DNA of 7,948 nucleotides from Deferribacterales bacterium (GTDB lineage: Bacteria; Chrysiogenota; Deferribacteres; Deferribacterales; JAISNW01), in assembly GCA_025997275.1 (NCBI GenBank), contig BNUJ01000066.1, forward strand, positions 1 through 7,948, given 5' to 3'. Below, piece by piece: positions 1 through 5,660 of the stretch. A program made the position numbers and the translations under genes. Position 1 is the stretch's first letter. Every line of letters starts with the position of its first letter. The notes below the pieces were generated by a model, which worked only from the letters and a program-made list of their open reading frames with translations, did no database searches and was not told where the DNA came from.

Positions 1-81
1 TTTTCCCGGGGGGACTGGAGTTACGACGTTTTCCTTTCCGATTTACACTAAAACAAGGGTAAATATAAAGTTGTATTTCTA
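1..81. other. Left edge, no gene assignable
   Basis: This edge holds no gene I can name. All three + frames are open at base 1. Frame 1 ends at TAA 49-51 after 16 codons, frame 3 ends at TAA 60-62, and frame 2 stays open to TAA 143-145. One of these, most plausibly frame 1 or 3, could be the C-terminal tail of an upstream gene, but the stretch is too short to choose. The window opens with a CCCGGGGGG run (5-13), a low-complexity sequence that could itself mark a contig break. I saw no inverted copy of this edge elsewhere in the window. Confidence 0.25.
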
Positions 82-111
82 TGCACACCGCTTATGCGTT
101 TGTGGTATAAT
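82..111 (+). promoter_or_regulatory. Extended -10 promoter upstream of the leader ORF and glycosyltransferase
   Basis: TATAAT at 106-111 is a perfect -10 hexamer. It is preceded by TG at 103-104, giving the extended -10 form TGNTATAAT. TGCACA at 82-87 matches 4 of 6 positions of the sigma-70 -35 box at an 18-bp spacing; an extended -10 needs only a weak -35. The start point would lie near 118, which leaves a short leader before the AAGGAG ribosome site at 131-136. The promoter call is an inference from consensus matches only. Confidence 0.55.
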
Positions 112-116
112 ACCAC
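102..116. promoter_or_regulatory. Perfect 7+1+7 palindrome overlapping the -10 box (candidate operator)
   Basis: GTGGTATAATACCAC is a perfect inverted repeat around position 109 and contains the whole -10 hexamer. A dimeric repressor bound here would block RNA polymerase directly. As RNA it could also form a 5-bp stem with an ATAAT loop followed by a T-rich stretch (121-129), but the stem is too weak to favour a terminator. No regulator gene is present in the window to pair with it. Confidence 0.4.
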
Positions 117-144
117 CCACTTTGTTTTATAAGGAGCGCACATA

Positions 145-258
145 ATGACTGAAAGCATAATAACGATAAGCATATTCACCCCCCCCCCCCCCCCGCATAA
201 TCAATATTTAAGGGGTTCTTGGACAGTTCACTCTACGGAGGTGGCTGTCAATGCATAG
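145..258 (+). CDS. 37-codon ORF interrupted by a poly-C tract; GT2-like N-terminus, overlaps the glycosyltransferase start
   Basis: This ORF starts at an ATG placed 8 nt after a strong Shine-Dalgarno AAGGAG (131-136), and it sits behind the promoter at 82-111. The first 12 residues begin MTESIITISIFTP. All four Ile codons there are ATA, matching the strong ATA preference of the certain genes in this window, so I believe this part is coding. The motif ISIFTP resembles the first beta-strand of GT-A fold family 2 glycosyltransferases, which often start ISI(I/F)TPTYN; here HN follows the tract. The tract (179-194) encodes a run of prolines, and then about 20 residues that do not look like a GT2 follow to a TAG at 256-258. 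That stop overlaps the ATG (251) of the next gene by 8 nt, a geometry that permits translational coupling. It could be a coupling leader peptide, a phase-variable or decayed GT2 gene, or a false join across the homopolymer. Confidence 0.45.
   Translation: MTESIITISIFTPPPPPHNQYLRGSWTVHSTEVAVNA
179..194 (+). repeat. Homopolymeric C16 tract (candidate phase-variation repeat)
   Basis: Sixteen consecutive C residues lie inside the short ORF that precedes the glycosyltransferase. Tracts of this kind slip during replication, and they switch surface-glycan genes in Campylobacter and Helicobacter. The frame consequences can be read directly. With the present length, translation from ATG 145 continues to TAG 256-258. 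The other two frames downstream of the tract stop at TAA 198-200 and TAA 209-211, well short of the next gene. The exact length is the base count most likely to be wrong in sequencing or assembly. Confidence 0.75.
237..243 (+). promoter_or_regulatory. Strong ribosome binding site of the glycosyltransferase gene
   Basis: GGAGGTG is a near-complete anti-Shine-Dalgarno match, 7 nt before the ATG at 251, and it fixes that start. It lies within the tail of the preceding short ORF, so ribosomes translating that ORF would pass over or unfold it. This is the stronger of the two Shine-Dalgarno sites in the region. Confidence 0.8.
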
Positions 259-2491
259 TTTTAACGTCAACACTTTCTTTAATCGGTTTAGACATCTATT
301 CTTCGTTCTCATATCACTAGCAGCCATTGTTTGTATCTATGCGCTGCTGTCGTTCGTCTTTGTAGGCAGAACAGATGCAGTGCCTCTGAAATGGCAAAAA
401 CACCTAGAAATATCACAACAAGAACTATATAAGAACCTAGATAACTTCAGCATAGTTGGTGTTGACAAGAATGTTCTACGTAGCGATGTATCTGATAACT
501 CTAGCATAATCGTTGATTTAGGTAATAGGGCGACAAAAGATTACAAGCGGGTATCATTGCTTATCTCTAGGCTTAATACGACTAATAGCAGATTTAGGGC
601 GGCATGGCTATCATTTGTTGACAAATCGGGCAGGCAGACTAATAGAACCTTTGATATGCTAAGAGATGGCTTTAACTCGTCAAAGGCTGTAAAAGGGAAT
701 ATTCCCGAGCAGTTCACAATAACCTTATCAAGTGAAAAGAGCGGATTTTCTATGGAGCTTGAACGAGCATATTTAAGCAAATATCCTGTGTTGCCTAATA
801 GCTTCATTGTTCCGTTTGCGCTAGTATCTCTTTTTGTATCGCTTATAGTTTGGTGTTGTGTCTATAAGGGATTGCATAGCTGGATATTAGCTAGGAACTG
901 GGCGTTATTTGCTATTATAGTCGCCATTCAACTGATGTTTGTAGCCTACTATAGAGACCAAGCTAAGGGTAATATCGGCGAAGAGATATTGTCGTATATA
1001 AAGGCTAATCGTGCCGAGACCGAGTCTGCCCTCACCGCTACAACTGATTTAGGTGTCTATAAGAATTGGGGAAGTGGCAGTATCTGGCATTCATCACAAG
1101 AGTTGTTCAATTCTGTAACTGCACAGCCGAATGAAAGGCTATCTCATTTGAACGAGCTACGTGCTAGATTGACTGCACACTCTCCGACACACCGCATTCA
1201 GTTGCATCTGGTTTCAATGCTATTTCCCAATACTTTTAGCTATTGGCTAGGAGTGTTGTTGAATATCCCCTACTATTTGGGAACGTGCATTCTTTTATAC
1301 GTCATATCAAGACGTTTCCTATCGGGCAGGCTTGCTCTACTACCCCTTGTTTTTTATGGATTCAGTGCTGCTGGTATCTACATTCCTATATTTGCCCGTT
1401 CATACACGTTGGCAACGTTCTTTTGTGTCCTCTTGGTCTATTTGTTATTGGATATATTGGATGGCTCTAGGTTAACAAAAAGATTTTATGTGCTACTCGC
1501 ACTCACATTCTTTTTAGGTTTTGATGCACATAATTACTTTTTGTTATGGTTAGCGGGCATGTCTGTTGTGCCTGTTGTGATACTATTCCGCCAGAAACGT
1601 TTCTTGAATATTGCTAGATGTGCAGTGGCTCTTACAATTGGTTTTGTGATGTATATGCTGTTTGTAGCATATCCGTTTGAAGATGCACATACTGTTCTGT
1701 ATGGATATGGGGTAAGCACGCACATAAAGATATTTTCTCAGGCTTTTATGATGGTTATGAGCGAATTCGGCGGTGCAGTGTTCTGGTTTCTGCTGGTAGT
1801 AGCCGTCAGTAGTTTTCTATGCATCAAAAATGCTAGATTATACGTATGTTCTAGTAGCAGCGAATTTGATAATCATAGCACCTTGACGCATAAGACTGCC
1901 TTGCCACTGTGTGTCTCTATAGCAATAGCATTATTTGCCTATTTGCTGGGTAGTTCTATACTTGCCTCATACCCCTTTGCTTTTGCTTGGTATTATTTGC
2001 CTATAGCCCCAGCTGTGGCTCTGCTACTTGTGATACTCACAAATGAGCTTATTTGCAGGGTAGTGTGCGATATTCCCCTATATCGCCAGCTATTTGCGGG
2101 CATGGTGCTGATAATTTCATTTATAGGTTTTTATAACAGAGTAGAACCTATTAAAATAACTGGATACTATGAGCGTGCCAACTATGCAAAAATTGCTGAA
2201 CCATACAGGGATATAGCAGCTATCTGCATATCACATACAGACAATAGAATACTTGCTATAATGAATCTTCGTGAGGCTATAAGTATAAAGCCTGATAGCA
2301 TTGCAGAGCTTGACAAAGCCCTAGAACACGTGAGAGACGATAAAAGCGTGGTTGTATATTTTGGAGCAGATACAGGCTGGCAGCCTGAGTGGGCTGATTA
2401 TAAACAGTCTGTCATAGAGGCTATGCACCAACGTGGCTACAAAAAACGTGTGCCGTTCATAGACGGTGTCAGCTGGATATTTTATAAGTAA
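251..2491 (+). CDS. Multi-pass GT-C-like membrane glycosyltransferase with N-terminal ectodomain
   Basis: The 746-aa product has about 11-12 predicted membrane helices and resembles the GT-C superfamily (PMT_2/ArnT-like, GT39/GT83), which moves sugars from polyprenyl-phosphate donors on the outer face of the cytoplasmic membrane. A first helix (about 15-38) is followed by a soluble region (about 40-183) that looks beta-rich and could be a carbohydrate-binding-like domain. The helices resume at about 184-206 and 215-234. The loop after them has GEEILS (243-248), which may stand in for the usual catalytic acidic pair. The stretch around HRIQLHL (314-320) and FARSYTLATFF (381-391) matches the family's HPPLYYLLLHL and EARMYALLLFL signatures, and FAWYYLPIAPAVALLLV (577-593) matches the RYLLPALPPL block. 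A soluble tail covers about 630-746. The start is fixed by GGAGGTG 7 nt upstream. The gene is followed by a 62-nt gap with its own promoter. The fold class is fairly sure; donor and acceptor are unknown. Confidence 0.75.
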   Translation: MHSFNVNTFFNRFRHLFFVLISLAAIVCIYALLSFVFVGRTDAVPLKWQKHLEISQQELYKNLDNFSIVGVDKNVLRSDVSDNSSIIVDLGNRATKDYKRVSLLISRLNTTNSRFRAAWLSFVDKSGRQTNRTFDMLRDGFNSSKAVKGNIPEQFTITLSSEKSGFSMELERAYLSKYPVLPNSFIVPFALVSLFVSLIVWCCVYKGLHSWILARNWALFAIIVAIQLMFVAYYRDQAKGNIGEEILSYIKANRAETESALTATTDLGVYKNWGSGSIWHSSQELFNSVTAQPNERLSHLNELRARLTAHSPTHRIQLHLVSMLFPNTFSYWLGVLLNIPYYLGTCILLYVISRRFLSGRLALLPLVFYGFSAAGIYIPIFARSYTLATFFCVLLVYLLLDILDGSRLTKRFYVLLALTFFLGFDAHNYFLLWLAGMSVVPVVILFRQKRFLNIARCAVALTIGFVMYMLFVAYPFEDAHTVLYGYGVSTHIKIFSQAFMMVMSEFGGAVFWFLLVVAVSSFLCIKNARLYVCSSSSEFDNHSTLTHKTALPLCVSIAIALFAYLLGSSILASYPFAFAWYYLPIAPAVALLLVILTNELICRVVCDIPLYRQLFAGMVLIISFIGFYNRVEPIKITGYYERANYAKIAEPYRDIAAICISHTDNRILAIMNLREAISIKPDSIAELDKALEHVRDDKSVVVYFGADTGWQPEWADYKQSVIEAMHQRGYKKRVPFIDGVSWIFYK

Positions 2492-2518
2492 TAGATAGTG
2501 CGATATTTGTTTTAGCAA

Positions 2519-2547
2519 TTGACAAGCTTCGCCCATGCCTATATAGT
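2519..2547 (+). promoter_or_regulatory. Near-consensus sigma-70 promoter of the protease-trpS-scpA cluster
   Basis: TTGACA (2519-2524) is a perfect -35 box, followed by exactly 17 bp and TATAGT (2542-2547), which matches 5 of 6 -10 positions. With the usual 6-nt discriminator, transcription would begin at the A of the downstream ATG (2554). It lies in the 62-nt gap between the glycosyltransferase stop and the protease start. I found no hairpin terminator in this gap, so read-through from upstream is possible as well. Confidence 0.75.
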
Positions 2548-2553
2548 TTAACT

Positions 2554-3219
2554 ATGAATTTTGACCTTAACTCTATAGTTAGAGACATAAGCATTGTGGC
2601 ATTGCCGTTTTTATTTGCCATAACCATACACGAGGCTAGCCATGCTTATGCGGCTAATGCACTCGGCGACAACACTGCTAAGAATGAGGGGCGGCTCACC
2701 TTGAACCCACTTGTTCATATAGATATTATCGGCTTACTTGTGCTATTTCTTACCAGAATGATAGGCTGGGCAAAGCCCGTGCCAGTAGATATGAATGTAG
2801 TTGGACGCAGGAGATATGGTAGACTTATTGTTGCAGCGGCGGGACCGCTCTCTAATCTAGCGGTTGCCATAGTTTCCACGTTGCTTATCCCGCTACTGTT
2901 TTATTTTTTGGATGATGTCAAGTTCAGCTCCGTTATGGGCTGGCTATACTTAACGCTGGTTGCTTCGGTGAATATAAATATCACCCTTGCCGTTCTGAAC
3001 TTAATGCCACTCCTGCCACTTGATGGCGGGCGCATATTGTGTGATTTACTTCCGCTAAAATATGCCACAGAGTATGCTAAAATGGAGCGCATAGGAATGG
3101 TTGTGGTGCTGGCACTATTTATGACAGGTATTATATCTTATATAATAAGCCCGCCGATACATTTTTTGCAGTCTGTTTTACAATATATAGTGTCTTCGCT
3201 TATGAGGCTATTATCATGA
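2554..3219 (+). CDS. Site-2 protease family (M50) intramembrane zinc metalloprotease
   Basis: The 221-aa polytopic protein belongs to the compact M50 group (YwhC/SpoIVFB-like, without a PDZ domain), which cleaves substrates within the membrane. The zinc motif HEASH lies at 26-30 inside the first helix (H26 and H30 as ligands, E27 catalytic). The third ligand sits in NLMPLLPLDGGR (149-160, D157). The family blocks GRLTLNPLVHID (46-57) and GWAKPVPV (71-78) are also present. Length and start fit the family, and no upstream in-frame alternative start is evident. There is no Shine-Dalgarno before ATG 2554, and the predicted transcription start coincides with it, so translation is probably leaderless. 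The stop overlaps the trpS start (ATGA). The M50-trpS-scpA order recurs in several anaerobic lineages. The physiological substrate is unknown. Confidence 0.93.
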   Translation: MNFDLNSIVRDISIVALPFLFAITIHEASHAYAANALGDNTAKNEGRLTLNPLVHIDIIGLLVLFLTRMIGWAKPVPVDMNVVGRRRYGRLIVAAAGPLSNLAVAIVSTLLIPLLFYFLDDVKFSSVMGWLYLTLVASVNINITLAVLNLMPLLPLDGGRILCDLLPLKYATEYAKMERIGMVVVLALFMTGIISYIISPPIHFLQSVLQYIVSSLMRLLS

Positions 3220-4205
3220 CTAATCGCAAAAAGGTATTTAGTGCAATGCGTCCTACGGGAGCGTTGCATTTAGGGCATTATTTTGGGGCATTGCAAAATT
3301 GGGTCAAGATGCAGGACGATATGGACTGTGTTTTTGGTGTTGCCGACTGGCATGCGCTTACCACAAACTATGCAGACCCTGAGGACATAAAAGAAAATAC
3401 TCGCCAGCTTATCATAGACTGGCTCAGTATAGGGCTTGACTCCAACAAAGCTGTCTTTATGATACAATCGCAGAACCTTGCTCATGCGGAGCTATACTTG
3501 CTACTGGGTATGGTTACCCCGATTGCGTGGCTAGAGCGAACGCCGTCTTATAAGGAAATGCGCGCACAGCTAACGGATAAGAACCTTGATAATTATGGTT
3601 TTTTAGGTTATCCAGTGCTTATGACCGCTGATATAATTATATATGATAGCGATTATGTTCCAGTAGGGATAGACCAAGTGCCTCACGTAGAGTTGAGTAG
3701 AGAAATAGTGCGGCATTTTCATGCTTTGTATAAGACAGAGGTTTTTGTTGAGCCGCAGCCGATACTTACCGATGTGCCAAAACTGCCCGGTTTGGATGGG
3801 CGTAAGATGAGTAAAAGTTATGGCAACTCTATCGCACTGGGGGAATCAGCAGACAGTATAGAGCAGAAACTAAAGAGAATGGTAACTGATACCAACCGCA
3901 TTCGCAAAACTGATACGGGCAACCCCGATGTATGTCCCGTCTTTGATTGGCATAAGGTCTTTTCCACACAAGATGAGCGGGCGGAAGTTTGTGCGGGGTG
4001 CAGGGGTGCACAAATAGGCTGTATTGATTGTAAAAAGATACTCATAAAACACGTAGAAAGCCTTGTAGCACCTATCAGGGAACGGCGCAAACGCTTTGAA
4101 GTAGAGGTAAAAGACGCTCGTGAATATATAAAAACCTCTCAACTGCGTGCCAATGAGATGGCTGAGCAGGTTGTTGAGCGGGTGCGTCAAGCCATAAAGA
4201 TATAA
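3216..4205 (+). CDS. trpS: Tryptophanyl-tRNA synthetase with probable [4Fe-4S] cluster site
   Basis: TrpS is a cytosolic class I synthetase that charges tRNA-Trp using ATP. At 329 aa it is full length for the bacterial family. The HIGH-type signature is HLGH (18-21) within PTGALHLGHYFGAL, and the KMSKS loop is KMSKS (197-201). Family blocks GYPVLMTADI (131-140) and GIDQVPHVELSREI (151-164) are intact. Near the anticodon-binding region there are cysteines at 240, 259, 262, 269 and 272. C240-x21-C262-x6-C269-x2-C272 is nearly the C-x22-C-x6-C-x2-C arrangement that binds a [4Fe-4S] cluster in Thermotoga maritima TrpRS; C259 is an extra cysteine. The cluster is inferred, not shown. ATG 3216 overlaps the protease stop by 4 nt, with GAGG (3204-3207) 8 nt upstream, so translation is probably coupled. 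Confidence 0.97.
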   Translation: MTNRKKVFSAMRPTGALHLGHYFGALQNWVKMQDDMDCVFGVADWHALTTNYADPEDIKENTRQLIIDWLSIGLDSNKAVFMIQSQNLAHAELYLLLGMVTPIAWLERTPSYKEMRAQLTDKNLDNYGFLGYPVLMTADIIIYDSDYVPVGIDQVPHVELSREIVRHFHALYKTEVFVEPQPILTDVPKLPGLDGRKMSKSYGNSIALGESADSIEQKLKRMVTDTNRIRKTDTGNPDVCPVFDWHKVFSTQDERAEVCAGCRGAQIGCIDCKKILIKHVESLVAPIRERRKRFEVEVKDAREYIKTSQLRANEMAEQVVERVRQAIKI

Positions 4206-4219
4206 GGCTATATAACCTG

Positions 4220-4921
4220 ATGAGTGCATTAGACACTATAAGCATAGACAAGTATGAGGGTCCATTAGACCTGCTGATACATCTTGTTCATAAAAATGAG
4301 ATGAACATCTTTGACGTTCCAATATCAGAGATAACGGCTAGTTTTATAGAGGAAATCAAGTGCTTGAAAATGCTGGATGTGGAGGTTGCGGCGGAATTTA
4401 TACAGATGGCAAGCTATCTCTTATATCTAAAATCGCGTTCAATGCTACCGAAAGAGGGTTTGCCGTCAGATGAACTTAACCCTGAAGACGAGGCAGCCTC
4501 ATTTGCTAGGGCATTAGCTGATTTAGCATTTTGTAAAGAACTTGCGCTATTTTTAAGAGTCTGTGAGGAAACATCTGCAAATTATTTATATCGGCGCGAA
4601 AGCGTGCTGTTGCCAAAAGATGAGATACATCAAGGAGCTTATGCTCTAACGGATGCATTTTTTAATATAACGGCGGAGCGCAAAGACGAACCATTACTGA
4701 TAAATAGCTATCAGGAGCAGGCGGACAGGACGGCGATGCTTGTACAGAGAGATATATTATCACGGGAAGATAGCCTATGGAGTGGTATAATAGCACTAAT
4801 GAATAGTCCGTTTGAGTGCACCGCCGCTTTTTCTACTATTCTTGTTATGGCAAAAAATCGTTTGATAAACGTTATTCAAAAAACTAATTTTTCTGATATA
4901 CTTATAAAACGATTACAATGA
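4220..4921 (+). CDS. scpA: Segregation and condensation protein A (kleisin)
   Basis: ScpA is the kleisin subunit that bridges the SMC dimer and binds ScpB in the bacterial condensin complex, acting in chromosome compaction and segregation. At 233 aa it is close to the usual 240-260. The N-terminal SMC-neck-binding region begins with the signature YEGPLDLLIHLV (12-23). The conserved AASYLLYLKSR-type block appears as ASYLLYLKSRSMLP (64-77). The C-terminal winged helix that binds the SMC head is recognisable from about 198, ending FSDILIKRLQ. It starts 14 nt after trpS with only a weak, distant AAGG (4204-4207) as a ribosome site. scpB, normally the next gene, is absent here. Sixteen of its 20 isoleucines are ATA. 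Confidence 0.95.
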   Translation: MSALDTISIDKYEGPLDLLIHLVHKNEMNIFDVPISEITASFIEEIKCLKMLDVEVAAEFIQMASYLLYLKSRSMLPKEGLPSDELNPEDEAASFARALADLAFCKELALFLRVCEETSANYLYRRESVLLPKDEIHQGAYALTDAFFNITAERKDEPLLINSYQEQADRTAMLVQRDILSREDSLWSGIIALMNSPFECTAAFSTILVMAKNRLINVIQKTNFSDILIKRLQ

Positions 4922-4931
4922 GGTTTGCTTT

Positions 4932-5654
4932 ATGTACACTATACTAATTTCTGTCACAGTATCTGCACTGGTAGGTGCAATAACCTTTGCTCTATCGGGC
5001 AGTGTGCTCCTTGCCACTGTTCTTGCTATAGTGGTGTTGCTCCTTATAACTGTGCTGATTGGCAGGTATTTTTATAAACGTATGCAGTCTCTTATGGAGC
5101 AGGTAGAGAAAGATATAAAGGCTGACAAGATAGAGCGCGCTGTTGAGCGAATGAAAGGTGCTTATGCCTACTCTAACTGGCAGTTTATGGTGAAAAAGCA
5201 GATAGATTCGCAGATAGGGACGATATACTATGCGAGAAAACGCTTTGATGAGGCTTTTCCGCTATTAAAGAGTGCGGTGGTGAAGAACTGGCCATCAATG
5301 TGTATGCTCGCCTCACAATATTTTAGAATAAAGGACTATGACAAAGCATTGAGCACTATGGATAAGACTATGAAGGGCAATAAGAAGGAGGCTTTTGTTT
5401 ATAGTTTATACGCTTATATGCTAATGGAGCGTGGCAAAACTGACAAAGCTATTGAAGTTTTGCATAAGGGGATAGAGAAACTGCCTACTGATGAACGGCT
5501 AGTAGGCGAGCTTGAAGCGGTGCGCAATAATAAGAAAATAAAGATACAAAATTATGGTGCTATGTGGATGCAGATGCACATTGGGGCGAAGATGCCAGAT
5601 GGTGCTAGGCAGTATCAAGCGTTCTTATCTAATCAGAAGATAAAACGCCGCTAA
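4932..5654 (+). CDS. Membrane-anchored TPR-repeat protein of unknown function
   Basis: I recognise the architecture but not the gene. The 240-aa product has two closely spaced N-terminal hydrophobic helices (about 4-20 and 24-46) and a basic turn (RYFYKRM, 45-51). A helical cytoplasmic region follows with about three tetratricopeptide units, at roughly 92-120, 124-151 and 156-186. They have the small/aromatic periodicity and ALxxxxK-type ends seen in YDKALSTMDK and DKAIEVLHKG. The tail is basic (QKIKRR). Such repeats mediate protein-protein contacts, and the anchor would place the scaffold at the inner membrane. The start is supported by GAGG (4920-4923), which overlaps the scpA stop and lies 8 nt from the ATG. 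It stands where scpB is expected, but nothing in it resembles the paired winged helices of ScpB. Confidence 0.85.
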   Translation: MYTILISVTVSALVGAITFALSGSVLLATVLAIVVLLLITVLIGRYFYKRMQSLMEQVEKDIKADKIERAVERMKGAYAYSNWQFMVKKQIDSQIGTIYYARKRFDEAFPLLKSAVVKNWPSMCMLASQYFRIKDYDKALSTMDKTMKGNKKEAFVYSLYAYMLMERGKTDKAIEVLHKGIEKLPTDERLVGELEAVRNNKKIKIQNYGAMWMQMHIGAKMPDGARQYQAFLSNQKIKRR

Positions 5655-5660
5655 TTTATT

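Noticed and set aside
102..130. Rho-independent terminator (palindrome followed by a T-rich stretch)
   Set aside because: The usable stem is only about 5 bp with an A/T loop, and the T stretch is broken by G and offset by several bases. The TATAAT promoter reading fits better.
97..222. Divergent 42-codon ORF on the - strand next to the poly-C tract
   Set aside because: Its only ribosome-site-like sequence is the poly-G complement of the tract itself. The product has no family likeness, and no promoter faces it.
462..646. TTGACA boxes at 462-467 and 618-623 as internal promoters
   Set aside because: Neither has a convincing -10 hexamer at 16-18 bp, and both lie within the glycosyltransferase coding region.
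3870..4229. 119-codon open frame on the - strand
   Set aside because: It lies antisense across the conserved cysteine region of trpS, and has no start context or family resemblance.
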